64,000 nt of DNA, from the NCBI GenBank assembly GCA_030077755.1, contig JAQJZZ010000008.1, positions 1,984,001 through 2,048,000 on the forward strand, written 5' to 3'. The number at the start of each line of letters is the position of its first letter. Position 1 is the stretch's first letter. Positions 36,269 through 49,900 of this stretch are shown here, in pieces. The DNA comes from Filosporella fistucella. Lineage: Eukaryota; Ascomycota; Leotiomycetes; Helotiales. Below the pieces are notes generated by a model. That model worked only from the letters and a program-made list of their open reading frames with translations. It searched no databases and had not been told where the DNA came from. The translations under genes and the position numbers were made by a program.

Positions 36269-39200
36269 TTAAATGCCTCCTGTCCAACCATTTTGTCTCC
36301 TTGTCCTAAAATAATCATAGGACATGGGGTCTGCGTCTTCTTCGTGTTGTGGAAGACCACCGTATCCTTGTGGTCCACCGCCTAGGAAACCAGGAGCTCT
36401 CCCTTCGTTGGGAGCCACGATTGGTGGTGTAGATGTTGGAGCGAGTGCGGCACCATGCACCAAGTTCTCAGTATCTTGATACGAGTATGGAGGAGCATGT
36501 CCTGAACCTGCGATATCACCACCTGCATCGTAAGAAACACCAGAGTAGTTCCGGAAAGGTGCTGGATGTGCGTTGAAAGTAGGTGTGCCAGGTCGAGAAT
36601 CGAACATGGTGGAACTACCTGGTGTATCCGATCTAACAATATCCTCTGCTCTGCCATAGATACCTCCACTGCCGCCATGCTCGTCTGCAAATTCGTGTCG
36701 ACCCTTGTAGTATGCGAAATCCAATTTATTCTCTGGGACCATTTCGAAACCGGGCATACCTCCTGGTGCTTTGCGACCAGGTTGGTCATGCTGCATAGGA
36801 TTGAGAGCATAAGTGTCAGAATATCCAGACATCGATGCTTCCTCACTAGATCCATGGTTACTATCTGAAAGGCGGCCACCATATATGGCTGCCAATTTGT
36901 TCTGAGCCTTCGCGTGTACCATTGGGGTGATGAGTGGTCGATAAAGGGCAGGATGGCCGAATCTGGAGGAGAGTCTATCCTTCTTACTATCATGGATTTT
37001 TGATCGACTGGCCTCGGGATCTTTGAGCATGTTGCGGGAAGTGTAATAGTGAATCTTGTCATCGAAAGTCCTTTTGCAGTACCATTTGAAAGCTCCCATC
37101 AAAAATGGTAATGGGATGACAAGAAAAGCCTCCATGTGAGCGCCATCTCCATGGACCCAGACAGCGAGGAAGACAACCAGGTTTGACAGGATTGCTGCAA
37201 ACACCATTCTGTTGAAGAACATTCTCCAGAACATACCGCCAGACTCGGTCTTCGTAATGAAGATGTAGAGAAGTAGGTATTTCTTGAGGTAGACGTCAAG
37301 GCAGAAATACAATGCGCAAGCCGGGAGGACTAAAGGCTGAAGGGTGGCGAAGCACAATGTAACCGTGCTATAGAAGAGGAAGTAGTTGTAGTAACTGGCA
37401 TAGTCGAAAGCAGGTGGTGCAGTCAACTCAATTAGCTCTCGAGGAGTTGGGCTTGAGAATTTTCGAGCACAGAAACTCCACACCAATGTCCACAATTGAG
37501 CCAAATCAACAGCTGCTCCGAGGTTTCTTTGAAGTAACCAAGTAATCCAGAAAGGGGAAACATTGCACAAGGATATAAACAGACTTTGTGCAAAGTCCGC
37601 ATCCTGAATCGCCTTCCACGCATCAGTGCCATTGTTTGTCTTATCAATGACTGTAGATACGAATGTCCAGATTGTGCTGAACATGGAGAATACAATCAAG
37701 AAGTTGAAAACGAAGAATGTGTACAATTTCCCGGCGACATGACGTTCACGAGCTGTCTTGGTTCGATCTCCTGCCCGGATAGCCAAACGACGGAAAATGA
37801 TAGGTAGAACGAGGTAGATCAGTGAAGTGATTGCAGGTGAAGCAACACCCTGAACGATAGACCACCAAGTCGTGTGGGCTGCAAGAGAATTCTGAAATGC
37901 CTTCCAAACGTGGCCGAGATTCGCCAAACTGATTAAAAATATGGAAATCATAGCATTTGGCGCGATCCAGACGATGGTCAGTAGAAACACCCAGAAGTTA
38001 TTGATAATCCTTCTCCTTCTCCTCTGCGATCTGCTCAATGGCATATTCTTCCAAATAATGTCATTCGGTCTCGGAGCTAACACAATTGTCGTGCCTTCTG
38101 GGTGCTTTTTCTTGGACGCATAAGCAATGCTGTGAGCCTCGTCAATTGCTTCGTAACTGGCAAATCCATAAGGGAGAGGATTGCGGCTGTCCACACTCCG
38201 TCGTATCTCTTTGATCTCTGTCTCCAGGTCCCTGATACGGCCTGTAAGGTATTCAATCGCATCCACTTTCTGGCCCTTGGGATATGATCCAAAGGATGGG
38301 TCCTCCTTCGATGGATGGCATTGTGGTCTGCGAGGTGGGAGCTGATCCGGATTTCTAAGGTATTTAGCCAAATGTCTTTCGAGTTCGCGGACTGTCTCTT
38401 CATGTTGCTCGATCAGCTCTGGAAGCTCCTTCACATTGCGTGCGATGGCCGTCCTGGAAAATGAAGAGGTAGGCACAACAAGATCAATTAATCTTCCAAT
38501 TCCCTCGTCTGAACGGTAATTTTTTGGAATATCGTTGATCTGAAGAGTCAGCAATTGATTTCCAAGATAAGGATATTGGCATTTACCATCAAAGTTCGTG
38601 CATGCAGACTCGCTTGGTACTCGGGACTGTCATAGTACTGCCTGCGTAGCACAAGAATCTTCTTGTAGTTCCACCACAGAAACCCCGCAATTATGATATT
38701 GAATATCCAAGCACATAACGTCATTCCCCAATTCGCATTTCCGAAGGTGTTGACTGGTGTGACCCTACTGACAGTACTTGTGTTCGCGCCTTTGAATGTA
38801 ACTCCTTTTGCCAAATTGATTGGAATCAAGATTCCACATCCTAGTAAGGTCATAGCCAAGAATATGTTCCGGCACATTTTCAGAATTCGCAGAAACACCA
38901 CGGCATCTAATCCGATTAGACCGACCAGATCTTGCTCCTTTGTTTTCAATATCGGTCCCACCCAGGCGAAAACACCCTTTCCCATCGGTGGGGGAGCATG
39001 TTTATCATCTGCAATCTTCAATTTCGGGGAGTAGACGACGGAATTATAGGGTCGTAGTAGGGAGAAACCGATCGCGAGGAGGAGTGTAAAGCCAACTGAA
39101 GTACCCAAACTTGCGTAGACGGAATTTTGAGCAAGCTATTTTCCAATTAGATATGGGAATGAAACACAACTTCAACCAACATACCTGCGCTTCGTATGGA

Positions 39201-39286
39201 TTCTTCAGCAAATCGAGGAGCTCTTCAGCGCCTGTTTTGCCATCTGCCCTCCTGACGAGAGCATCCATTGTCCTGAGCATATCCAT
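36269..39286 (-). CDS. CSC1: CSC1/OSCA (DUF221) mechanosensitive-type ion channel
   Basis: Three exons, 39286-39185, 39135-38587 and 38539-36269, all phase 0, give 973 aa. The N-terminal extracellular segment and first helix (SVGFTLLLAIGFSLLRPYNSV) are followed by VFAWVGPILKTKEQDLVGLIGLD, the late-exocytosis-type domain. Two further helices come next, then the cytosolic RNA-binding-like domain starting ARTLMINDIPKNYRSDEG. The channel core begins with NDIIWKNMPLSRSQRRRR, the conserved region before helix TM3. Multiple helices follow (VFLLTIVWIAPNAMISIFLI, FLIVFSMFSTIWTFVSTV, LPACALYFCLDVYLKKYLLL). The C-terminal ~250 residues are hydrophilic and Gly/Pro/Ser-rich. Members of this family are osmo- or mechanically gated cation channels in plants and yeast (OSCA, Csc1). 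The plasma membrane is the likely site. The symbol is by family only; fungi carry several paralogues (RSN1, PHM7, CSC1). Confidence 0.93.
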
Positions 39287-40890
39287 AATGAAAGCGAGTG
39301 GCTATGACGGGCCAGAGGCCTGACAAGTATAGTATTTGTGAGACCTTATTCCTTTGAATACGAAGTCCTGTTGAAACAAAGGGAAAAAAATTGCGGAGGT
39401 GAAGGCTAAAGAGCCGGAAGAGTTGGGAGAGATGAACTTGGTTCCAAGTTGATTCGTGCTCCCTTGATTAGATACGGGTTTTGCAAGGATTTCGAACAAG
39501 GATGGCGAGGAATGTCACACGCTTCGCTGAACAATCTCAGCAAAGAGTCGTTTCTGGAATAGGAAATTGTAGTGTTTAAAGTAGTGATAGGAAGAAGAGG
39601 AGGTTAACGACAGAATGTAGGGAAGAAGAGAGAAGAAAAAAATTGAAGGAGAGAGATCACAGACGTCCGAACAGCATGATAGCTGTGGGATGTTGTGAGG
39701 AGAGGGTGTGGATCTTGGAGAGTGCAGAACAGCGTCATGCACGCAGAAAAGATCGGCCACTGGAGCACCCGATTAGAGTTTTTCCTGGGCGCCATCTACA
39801 CCCATCGAACTTCCAGAACACGAGCAGACATTGACATGATTGGTGGGACTCCACCTCGGCGATGGCCGTATTGGGCCATTCACCCTCAAATCTGGTTAGC
39901 GAGCTTTGCATCTATATTTATACCGATTATTTTGGCTGCCGATGCACGAACGTTGGAATTTTAGGGGATCGGGGGGCGTTGAGTTGGGTTGGGGTACGGA
40001 TATGGGCGTGTTGGGACTGAGACATCCTCATTTGGATGAAATGGCTGTGCTGTCTTTAATCAGATCAGATGAGAGAACTCGACAGATAAAAATTTCAGCG
40101 AGAACATCAAATGCAGGTCCGAAGATACGATAATAACGCAGGAAAATATTATTGTGTGGCATCTACCAAAGGACCACTTATCATTCAACAAGGCGGAATT
40201 TCCGTCGTACATAGTAATTGTCAGCTTGATGTTCGTCGAGGCAAGCACCTCTTTGGGACGGGTTGAGGCTGTGCAATTTATTCCATCGGCACCCGTCATC
40301 AAAGACACGATAAGATAGCTGTAAATTTTTGTACTGTACTGTACTGTACTGTACGATCTGTTGCGATGACTAGCGGGGATTACAGTAGTTGATATGCTAA
40401 TGTTGCCAACTCGGACCATTAAGATATCATAATCATCTCCACCTAGTCTATGCAACGTTGTGGTTGTGATCGGCTTGAGACGTCTACCCTTCTTAACATC
40501 GTGGTCACCTTTCAGAGTATTTCTTTTCGTCTAATGTGTATCAGGGTTTGAGACTTATACGAGTATCACAGGTCAATTTATCTTGGCACAATGTCGTGGA
40601 GAGTCTTAGACTAGTTTCTCTTACCTCCCAATTAGACGTTCTCATTTCTTATGTTTTGCAAGTTTGTTTCATCTGGACTTGTGTTTTTGAACACCAGGTA
40701 CCAAGACAGTCCTTGGCGCAAGATTTCCTACGAACTATTTCTTATGCACTCCTTTCGTTTGATCGTAAACAGCCCGGCCTACGCGATCCTTGCTGATGCG
40801 ATCGGGATATTCTCTGACTATCTTTCATACATATGGAGAATATTGCGATACTAGGTGGAAATGTATCGACACATTTCATATCTTCCTGAT
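39287..40890. other. Intergenic region with a short GTACT repeat
   Basis: The left part is the 5' side of the CSC1-like gene. No gene is supported. The GTACT pentanucleotide repeat lies at 40331-40354. The right end is the 3' flank of the DUF7580 gene. Confidence 0.45.
40331..40354 (+). repeat. (GTACT)n microsatellite
   Basis: Four perfect GTACT units followed by GTAC. Confidence 0.95.
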
Positions 40891-43715
40891 TTATATACCC
40901 ATCAACTGATCATGGCAGTACTTCAAAGGCTCAACCACCCTGATATACATATCTTCCCTCCAGTTGTCCTCCTTGCCATCTGTAGTGGTGCATTCTGGAC
41001 TATGGTGTAGACACCACGTAACTGCATCTGAAAATTCTGGTCTGAAACAAATTAGGGACTTGATCTCGCTTGCACAACTGGTAGATGAAAGGAGTCTCGA
41101 TGAGAACAGCCGAAAAATAGGGGAAATTCTCGCCACTCACCCTGCTTCCTCCACGACATCTCGAACCCACTGCATGGCAACAGCATAATTGACGAGTTGA
41201 ATTGTTTGTTCATCGGCGCCTGTCAAATTTTGACGTAGCTTGTGATCCTCGATAGCAGTGCCAAAACAAAGCTCAAGGAGCATAATACCTAGGTTTCTTA
41301 TGCCTGGATGCTTGTTAGCTTGTAGTATGATTTCGAGTTGCATTTCTCCTGAGAGTAGTAACGTTCGCAAGGGCGATTAAGACATGTTGCTCTTGTACGC
41401 AGGGAGTGTACTTACTGTCTTGAAATGTATATGAGTTTGTTGAAACAACTGCATTCTGCATTGACTTTGATAGAGATCGCGAGACGTAAGGTTGATCAGT
41501 AGAGAGTTTGGTGCGATCATGAGCATCATATACGAATACAACATCCTTCTTGTTCCATCGTGAATTTAGCCACGGCGTCGGATGCAGCCTTTCTTATCAG
41601 CATATGTTTCATGGAGAAAGTGGGAAGCTTACTGGATGTGGGATGAAGCTAGAATCAGTGCTATCTGAAATCGCTGCCGCCTCGTGAGGGTTATAGATGA
41701 CGATTTACTCAATAGGCTACCAAGATCAATGTAATGTTGGGGTTGAGTGCCAGCTTTGCAGAGCGGCTGAACGACATATTGCTGTGCTTCCCCTTCTAAG
41801 CATCCATATCTGGGCAGTTCTGGCGCACAGGTTGCAATTATTGTACAAAGATTTGTTATCTTGGCATGAGTGATGTCAGAGGTGTCCGGCTCAGCATGGT
41901 TGTCTGCAACGAAAGAGACTTTTGGTTTTCTCTGCAAATTATTTGCAGATGTCTCATTTGAGAGGTCTTGTTCCGTCTGCATTGGGGGGCGGACAGAAGA
42001 GACCACAGGAGGGTTACACAGCGAAGGTAAAGCTGTGACTTTGGCTGAGGCAGGTTTCGCTGGAATACCTTGGGTTTTGGAATTTCTCCATCTGTCCATG
42101 AAAGACGACTTTTTCACCGCCGTCGGCCTATTCGTCGTTGGCTAAGGGGGGGGGGGTGAGCGCTGTGCGTTGGGAACACTGGGAGTTCAAAGCCAATTAT
42201 GAGGGGAAAACTCACCTGCGGAGTTAGAGGCTGATGTGCTGAATTTTGTGGGGAGGTAGGAATATCTACAATAGATTGTAGATTGATCTTCGGCACAGCG
42301 ATCTTGATTACCGCTTCCTCGTCGAGCAGATTGATGCTTGTATCTTGCCATATCCATGGTAGAGGTGCTGAGGCGTTCGGATCATTCAAATGAGTCTTGA
42401 ACCAGAAAAGAACTCGAAAATTGACAGTAGGTGTAATCCGGTGCTGCAGTAGGAGGTTTGCATAGTGAAACGACTGGCAGTGGCATGACCTATCGTTTTC
42501 AGTACAACACGTCAGTCTTGAGTTTACCTACGCACCATGCTTCTGTAAGAAGATTATATAGGTGGTTGCCATGATTCCAGAATTTCCATAACGCGGAATT
42601 TGACTTCGACGTTCCTGCCTGCTTCGAAACTCGAGCCCGTCTCAAATTTGCGAGCCTGTCAGAAGAGCCAAGTATATCTCTAAGTCGGCCATTAAGTGCT
42701 CCGAATTCATCAAAAAGCTGTTGTCTTCCTGCTTTGTTAAAGGCCAATTTGATCCTTTGCGATTGCCATTCGAAGTTAGACTTCCCAATCGTTGTCACGT
42801 GCACGACCATTGCACGAGTGCCCATCCCTACAGGTTTGTCGAGTTGCTTGGTGTCTCGTTTAGCTGACAAGCACATATACGCCGTTTCAAATACTTACTT
42901 GCTTTCCATCAATCCGATTCTGAAAGTGTGTTTTACTCATTCCCAAGGCGTCATCCAAGCCTTGCACAGTCTCCATCATCATCTCAATCGTGTCCAAATA
43001 CGATGCGTAGGTCTAGTGAAAGGGTCAAATATGCTGAATGATGAGCATCAACTTACTGTACCTTAGGCATTCTACTCTTCAATAGTTTCTCGAGCTCCGG
43101 GTCTTTCCACGCTGGTCCTCCTGCGTACTATTAGGTCACGTTCCAGCTCCCTGCTCACCTGACCATGTGCCTGTGAGGGAGAATTGATATGAGTATCGAC
43201 AAACCTGGCTCTTTCAGCAGCTCTTGTAATCGGTCTTCGTCGGCAATCAAGGGTAGAAGTAGCTCCTCCAAATTCTCCTCGAATGCAAGCCGGTGGTATT
43301 TCAAGTTGCCCATGCATTTTTTATATTCGCGCTTTACTTTCCACCAGCCTAAAGGAGTCAGCACACGACATGACCAAGCGGGTCCAATGGGATATGCCAA
43401 TGGGGTGGGATTTGTGACGGTTATGGACAATTGCCGTAAACATTAATTTCAGACCTTCAAGTACTTCATTCGTATCTCGATAATGCTCGAGAAAAGATAT
43501 CATCAACGGAAGGCTTGCCAAGACGAATCCGGCAATCTCTATTCGAGTATCAGTCTGGGGATTGAACCGCCAAAAGCATTTTATTATGAATGTCCGCTTC
43601 TGCACAGCTTGAGGCTCGAAAACTTGTGCTTCATGGACCCTTTGCGTGGGCTATACAATTGAAACCACGCCGGATGGGGAAGAATTTGGTCGTGGTACTC
43701 ACCGACTCCACTCAT
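40891..43715 (-). CDS. DUF7580 family protein (kinase-like C-terminal part)
   Basis: Eleven exons: 43715-43703, 43538-43455, 43348-43205, 43120-43062, 43012-42899, 42780-42536, 42489-42216, 42141-41633, 41588-41416, 41348-41141 and 41041-40891. All phases close and give 657 aa. The first exon is only 13 nt and splices to read MSGVEIAGFVLASLPLMISF, the standard opening of this fungal family. Then come GWWKVKREYKKCMGNLKYHR, LAFEENLEELLLPLI, PGGPAWKDPELEKLL and a helical region to HGNHLYNLLTEAWSCHCQS. After a Pro/Ser linker, the C-terminus (ALILASSHIQLHPTPWLN, IRNLGIMLLELCFG, GPEFSDAVTWCL) resembles the C-lobe of kinases (S/NLGxxLLEL) but lacks HRD and DFG motifs, so I infer a pseudokinase fold. 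Homologues are abundant in filamentous ascomycetes and functionally uncharacterised. The acceptor before exon 6 (GGGAAG) is the least certain junction. The gene is divergent from the 2,098-aa gene across 268 bp. Confidence 0.82.
42146..42156 (-). repeat. C11 run next to a 3' splice site
   Basis: Eleven G on the plus strand, read as C11 in the pre-mRNA. It is followed directly by TTAG and exon 8 of the DUF7580 gene, so it forms the polypyrimidine tract of that intron. Confidence 0.9.
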
Positions 43716-43983
43716 AATGCCGACCGCATCGCGCAACACACTCAAAATGGACTTCACTTGCTGTATGCAACAAGTAAAGAAGCTAAATATATCTTCGATT
43801 GTCGTCGTGCTCTTCAGCCGCACCGCAGGGGCGGGGCAGAGAACGTTGCCGGGATGCTGCAGGTCGAAGCGAAATCGACAGCCTCACCACAACCTTCAAA
43901 CTTCATTCCGTAAGGATAAACAACGAAAATGATAAACTTGAGTGCCTTCCCCAGCTAAGGCATGTCTTAATGTCGATCTGATC
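43716..43983. promoter_or_regulatory. Bidirectional promoter interval
   Basis: Only 268 bp separate the start codons of the divergent DUF7580 (-) and giant C2H2-RING (+) genes, so both promoters should lie here or overlap the 5' leaders. No TATA box or clear operator is visible. Co-expression is an inference from this arrangement. Confidence 0.5.
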
Positions 43984-46900
43984 ATGTCGCTCATTGCGGT
44001 CCGGTCGAGGAAGGCTGTGAAATTATTCGAGCGCCTACTCGATCAATTCCGAAGCCAACAGAATACAACAAGCTATGATGTGTCGGACGTCCAGGTGTTA
44101 GACAACTTTGGGCGATTCAGAATATGGGCAGGAAATATTGGAGCTCTGCAAAATGTAGACTTACTCTCATCGCTCGACTATCGTTTGAGAGATGCTCCAA
44201 GAGTCTCATCCCAACTTTGTGAAACATTAGATGATCTTTTGGAAGCCCTGGATGATGGTATGTGTAAATTGTTTTACTCAAAAATTCCCCGGACATAAGA
44301 ACCGAAGTGATCAAGTATACTCACGCCGTTCCTAGCCTGTTCAATTCTGTCTGATTCTCGCGAGAATCGAACTGCTAATATCAGCCGGAAAATTGTCGCT
44401 GACCCTGAGCAACGCCATGGAGAAGACAATGACAGTGGAGGGGATGATAACGATAGCTTTGGCCAGGGGAGTGACTCGGAAGAACTCTCGGAGATCAAAG
44501 AAATTTTTAAAACTATTGAAGATGCTCTTCACAGTCTATTTCGCATTTCCATCATCATACGTAACAACACCAAGCGTGATCGTTATGCCAAGGCCATGTC
44601 TGCCGCAACACGATCCCCATTCAATGAACAATTCGATATTTCTCATGTTGATCATAGATTTCCAGCACTTCGTTCGAAAGGGAGGCCATGGCTGGTTGAG
44701 CGACTGGGTAAGGCTATCACACAACGCAGACAATTCTTGCGCTATTGTCGCGAACACCACGACAAGACTGCAAGGGATTCTGAAGAGAGACCGATGGAGA
44801 CTGAGAGCTCACATAAGCACACCTTACATGGTCCTGCAAAGCTGTTGCCTAGCAGTATGAGTGAATTGTCAAGACCGGCAAGCACGCAAGCTCCAACTCA
44901 AGCTTCAACTCTGGTGCTGGTGGCCGGAACTGTACTCGATGAAGATGTAATTGAAGAAAATCTCTCTCAAACGTCTTATGCAACCTCCATGGATGAAGAA
45001 AGTGATAGTAAAAAGCTATCCGTCATCTCACTGGAAGATGTCCGTGAAGGATCCAAGCATTTTGAATGTCCTTACTGCTGGCAGATACAAGCTCTTCGTG
45101 CCCAGAAAAGCTGGAAGTAAGCAAAATCTGACCATGTCTTATATTTCTTAACGTTCAGCAGGAAGCATGTATTTTCTGATCTAAAGCCCTATGTCTGTAC
45201 ATTCGAGGAATGCGAGCTCAAATTATTCTCTGATCGCCATACCTGGTTCTCTCACGAATCAAATAGCCATCGACAGCATTATCGCTGCCATTTTTGCAAA
45301 TATGGGACTTTCGATACTTCAGTAAGATACCACAATCACCTCATTGAATCTCACGGCAACGCTTTCACGGATGACCAGCTCCCTGCCCTGATGGAAATGA
45401 GCCAACAGGCAATTTCCCGGATACCCCCTGCGGAATGCCCCTTCTGTGATGACTGGGAGGAAAAATTACGGAAAATCAATCAAAATGTGATGGGAGAACT
45501 GGTAGTCACCCCAAATCAGTTCCAACACCACGTTGGAGCTCACATGGAGCAACTTGCTCTTTTCGCAGTTCCCCGTGGAAGTACTGAGATTAGCGAAGCA
45601 GATTCAGGAAGGGCAGCGTGGCCTTCCGATTCTGTTGCCCCTTCCCTCGACAGTATTCCATCTGTCCCAAGTCAAACAGAGCAACTCCGAGCTTGCGAGC
45701 AAATAGTGACAGAAATAAAGCGGTCTGGTTGGCTTTGCCCGCCTTGGGCCATGCTTCCCGCACAATCTTTCATGGTCTCCAACGTTGGTTTAATCAACAT
45801 ATCTGATCGTTTGGATTTCGGGAAAATCTTGCAGAAGCTCCAAACTGGCATCTACCGAAATTCCACAGATTTTTGGCTTGACATGATCGTTATGTTCGCT
45901 CTCCTTCGAAGTGTTGGAATTCAGACTGATGACCCGCCGGAGTTGGTGGAAGGAAAGTTCTCAATGCTTTGGGAGCAATACTGCCTCGATGAGCCGCACT
46001 TCAGCGCATCTGAATTGATCGAGAAAATAGCACCACGTCTAACGTGGAGATTGTGGAAAGCAATGTCTCTGTCTGCAGAGCCCAAAGTAGGACAGGACAC
46101 CTTGAAAGTAACAGTACGTATGCTAGACAACAAGCCACATACGAGAATTTTCAAGAAATCCGACGATCTTGAGGACTTATACGCATACCTTGAATGTCAT
46201 GAATTCATTGGATACGGACCTTACAAGCTGCAAGAGCCAAGCGATTATACCCAGGCGTGTGATTTCCGTCTGATGCCAGTGGCCGACTCCTTATCGATTA
46301 CTGTTCACAGCTCCAATCCAAGGAACAAGCTGGGCTATTTATTTGGAAACTATGCAAGCCTTGTTATGCAGCGTTTGGGTCCAACCGAAGAACCCTTCAT
46401 CATTGGCCTCTCCCGCTCTGAGAAGACACAGAGCAGCGATATTGTTGAAGTAACCACAGAGTTTTTTGTTTCCGATGTTCTCGAGTCTGCTCTCGACCAA
46501 TTTTTCCACTCCTTCGGTTACCAATCGCAGCTCTCTGTTTCTTACATCACAATTCCCCGAACTATAGATATGGTTACCAACGCCGTAAGCTGTGGCGGTC
46601 GTTTTTGTGCCTGTATAGAGAGCATAACGGTGCGGGCTGAATCTTTCCAGCTCTCTTTGCAAGTCATGCAATCTGATTTTCGGCAAGATCTGGAGCTGCT
46701 AGTAAACGTTGTCAGAGAAATCGCTGCTTCTCCCAATCCGAAAGTTACAGCTGCTCATAACGAGCGATTCAGATTGCATGTGGAATCCTGCCAAGCAAAG
46801 ATTGTCGAGTGCCTCGCCACGTCTAAACAAGCGCTAGAGAGATATGGCGACTTCATCTTCAATTTTGGCAAGCATACTCTAGAACTGGTTGTAACACCTG

Positions 46901-49900
46901 ATATTTTGGATGCAAACATACCTTTATTCTCTCTGGGCAGTACATCTGACCCATACAGCCTACGTGTACCTGGTCCTTCGGCGGCTCTAAACGAACCTGA
47001 GGCGCTCGATGGTGATCATCTAGGACAAGAACACATCCCCAGCTCCGAAAATGTCACCTTGAAGCCATTGAAACAAGTTCAGTCAAGCGATGTGGCCCAA
47101 CGATCACACGATGATGAGGATTTCCTGGGAATGCTGCACGTCTTTGTTAACCGAGCCATCTCCATCGACGGAGCCGACGGAATTCAGCGTCTAGCAGAAA
47201 ATACCAAAAAATATGGTTCTTTTTGTAGACTAGCCATAGGATCATATACTCAAAGTACCAGCCCGTATACTGGCGCAAATTGGTGCTATCCAACATGGTA
47301 GATATTCATTCGGTCCTGAGCAAGCCTTTGCTAATACATTTTTCAGGGGAGAGAATTTTTGGTTCGATATCTACGAAGAGGATGTGTCAAGGGACTCTCA
47401 ACTAGAGATTACGGTGGTGGGATTTGACCTTAATGGCGTGGATACTAGTCTTGGCAGCACAAGCATCAATCTTAGACAAGTGATCAGCTCTGGCGCTGTG
47501 GGCAATGACTCATGGCACTTTCTCGAAGGATCCAGTGCAAGAATTAGAGCCCGGACTATGTTTCATGACAAAAAAGACGCTAAATTAATCGATTCAAAAA
47601 CAGGCACGAATAGCAATACTGGCACAGAGGCTCTTGAATCAGAGCTCAAACCAGCAACAGAGTACGTCGCCTATACTATCAGCAAAGATCCTACGCCAGG
47701 CTCTAAGCAACTTTCTTGGGCTGAGTGCGAGGCTATTAGAGATGACTCAATGGACGAGAAGACGATTTTGAAACGGATCGAGGAGCTTGATGGAGGTCGA
47801 CAGACTTTAGAAGAGAAGCAACTCTCCCTAGCTGAACTTCCACGAACGCAAATCATTTCAGTCTTGCGGATCCTCAACGAGACAAGCAAGCCAGTTGGAG
47901 CGCGTCAGTGGACCCTCGTTCAACTCGAGCGTATCGCAAAGCCAACGCGTTCCCCTAGATCAAAGAAGCACCAGACTGCATTGAAAGTGTATCTAAAACG
48001 GGCGCGGCTTCAGGGAGTAGACTCTACTACGTCAAGTCCTCCTTCGCTTTCTGATACAACTCCTTTGTCGTTTCCAACGCTAGTAGATGACGATACATCC
48101 CGCACGGAGTGGATCAATGACGAAGATTCTATAGGCGATTTCTACGATGAGCCACAGCCCCTTGAGGATAAACACTCTGTGAAGAGTGACAAAAGGTGGA
48201 CAGTGGCCCAGATCGAGTCGTGGCTGAAAAAGAGGGAATACGCGCAAGAGTTACAATCCACAATTCAATTCTTGGGGATGGATACGTCACGAACCTTCAT
48301 CATCCACCCGGAAACTGGCACTCACATTTCATATGATGAAGATCCTACACATTTCTTGGATGTGTTCTTGGAGCAGCTGCAAAAGGAATGTTCCCGTTCT
48401 GCAAAGGACGAGAATGTAATGATAAAATTGAGGGCTGCAGTGGAAGGTCAATATGATCCTGAAGACGACCAGGAGACCTGGCCGAAACGCTTTAATATAT
48501 CCGACTTCGATCTTACTGCTATGGTCAAAGCGATCCAATCACCAGCAGAGCTAGGGGGAGTATCCATGAAAACTCGCAGGTGGGAGGGCCATATCTATGA
48601 AAACACTTTTCTCGGATCGGAGATGGTGACTTGGCTGCTAGAAAACTTCAGTGAAATCACAAATCGAGGTGAAGCTATAGATTTTGGAAATTCGCTGACC
48701 GTGGGATCCTATACATTGTTCGTTCATGTCGGAAACCGCCATCAATTCCGAGACGGGGAGTTCTTTTATCAGATCGCGCTACAATTCTGTGAGAAGATCG
48801 AAAATGCATCAGATATGGAAAAATCTCCAACAACTGAAAGAACTGTTTCGGTAGACTCAGTGTCTGAATACATGAAATGGACGGTAAACGTGATGCTTGT
48901 GCCTTTTATAAAGTACCCGGTGGTATTTCATAGAAACACGGTGGCATATAAGAGATGCGTTTCTCGTGGGCTCCAGCGCATTCTCGTCATTCATGGAGTA
49001 GATGATAACGCATTTCGCAGCGCCGTAGTCTCCAGCTTTGGAGAACTTTTGGAAGGTCGCCAGTGGAACATTCTTGTATACCAAGATCGAGCCCTGCATA
49101 TGCCTTCTGCTAACTTGGCAAATGAGAGGTATACACCTGAGTTCCTACAAAAGCATTGCGCCCTAAACGATGCTGATGATTTGATGCTCGAGATCTACAT
49201 CACTCCAATTGATGGTATGTCCTGGGAAGACGTGAGGAAGATTAAAACTTCCAAAACACGGCTTAACCCACCAATAGTGGATGATTGCTGGGAGTATGAT
49301 GCTGAGCTCGATGGACCGGTAATCGAGACGCACCACAATAAAGTTTTGGAGAACGAAATAAGTGCTATAGTTGCGAAATATGGTGCAAATTTCAAGAGAC
49401 TAGACACTGAGCTCAGGCCGAGTGTCACGCATACAAGGGGATTCTATTATTATGATTGTTTCGACGTTACTGTCAGAACCGACGATGGCAGCATGGCGAT
49501 TACAACCACTTTCGAAGTCCCACCCGATTACCCAAATTCACCCCCACGGATCCAAACCTTGGGTGCGCAAGGCTTGAGTTTAACGGACAAGATCAAAGTA
49601 GATGCTCAAATTCAAAAAGGGCATGAGAATCTTTCGGGGAAACCTATGATATTAACAATATTACTTGACTGTAAGGCTACGTTGGAGGAACTCAGTGTCA
49701 CAGCGCGGGACAAGACAAAACGTACACCACCTTGGCAAGGACCTCCGGTCAACGAGGATGATTACAAACTACCGTGTGAGTTCGGTGAGTCCATGGGATG
49801 CGAGGTCGAATTCTCTCCTCTTAAATGGGAAGAGTGGATTGCCCATTCCTTTACCCATTTTCTTTCTTGTGACCCCCCTGATAGAGGTCAATGTGGGTTC

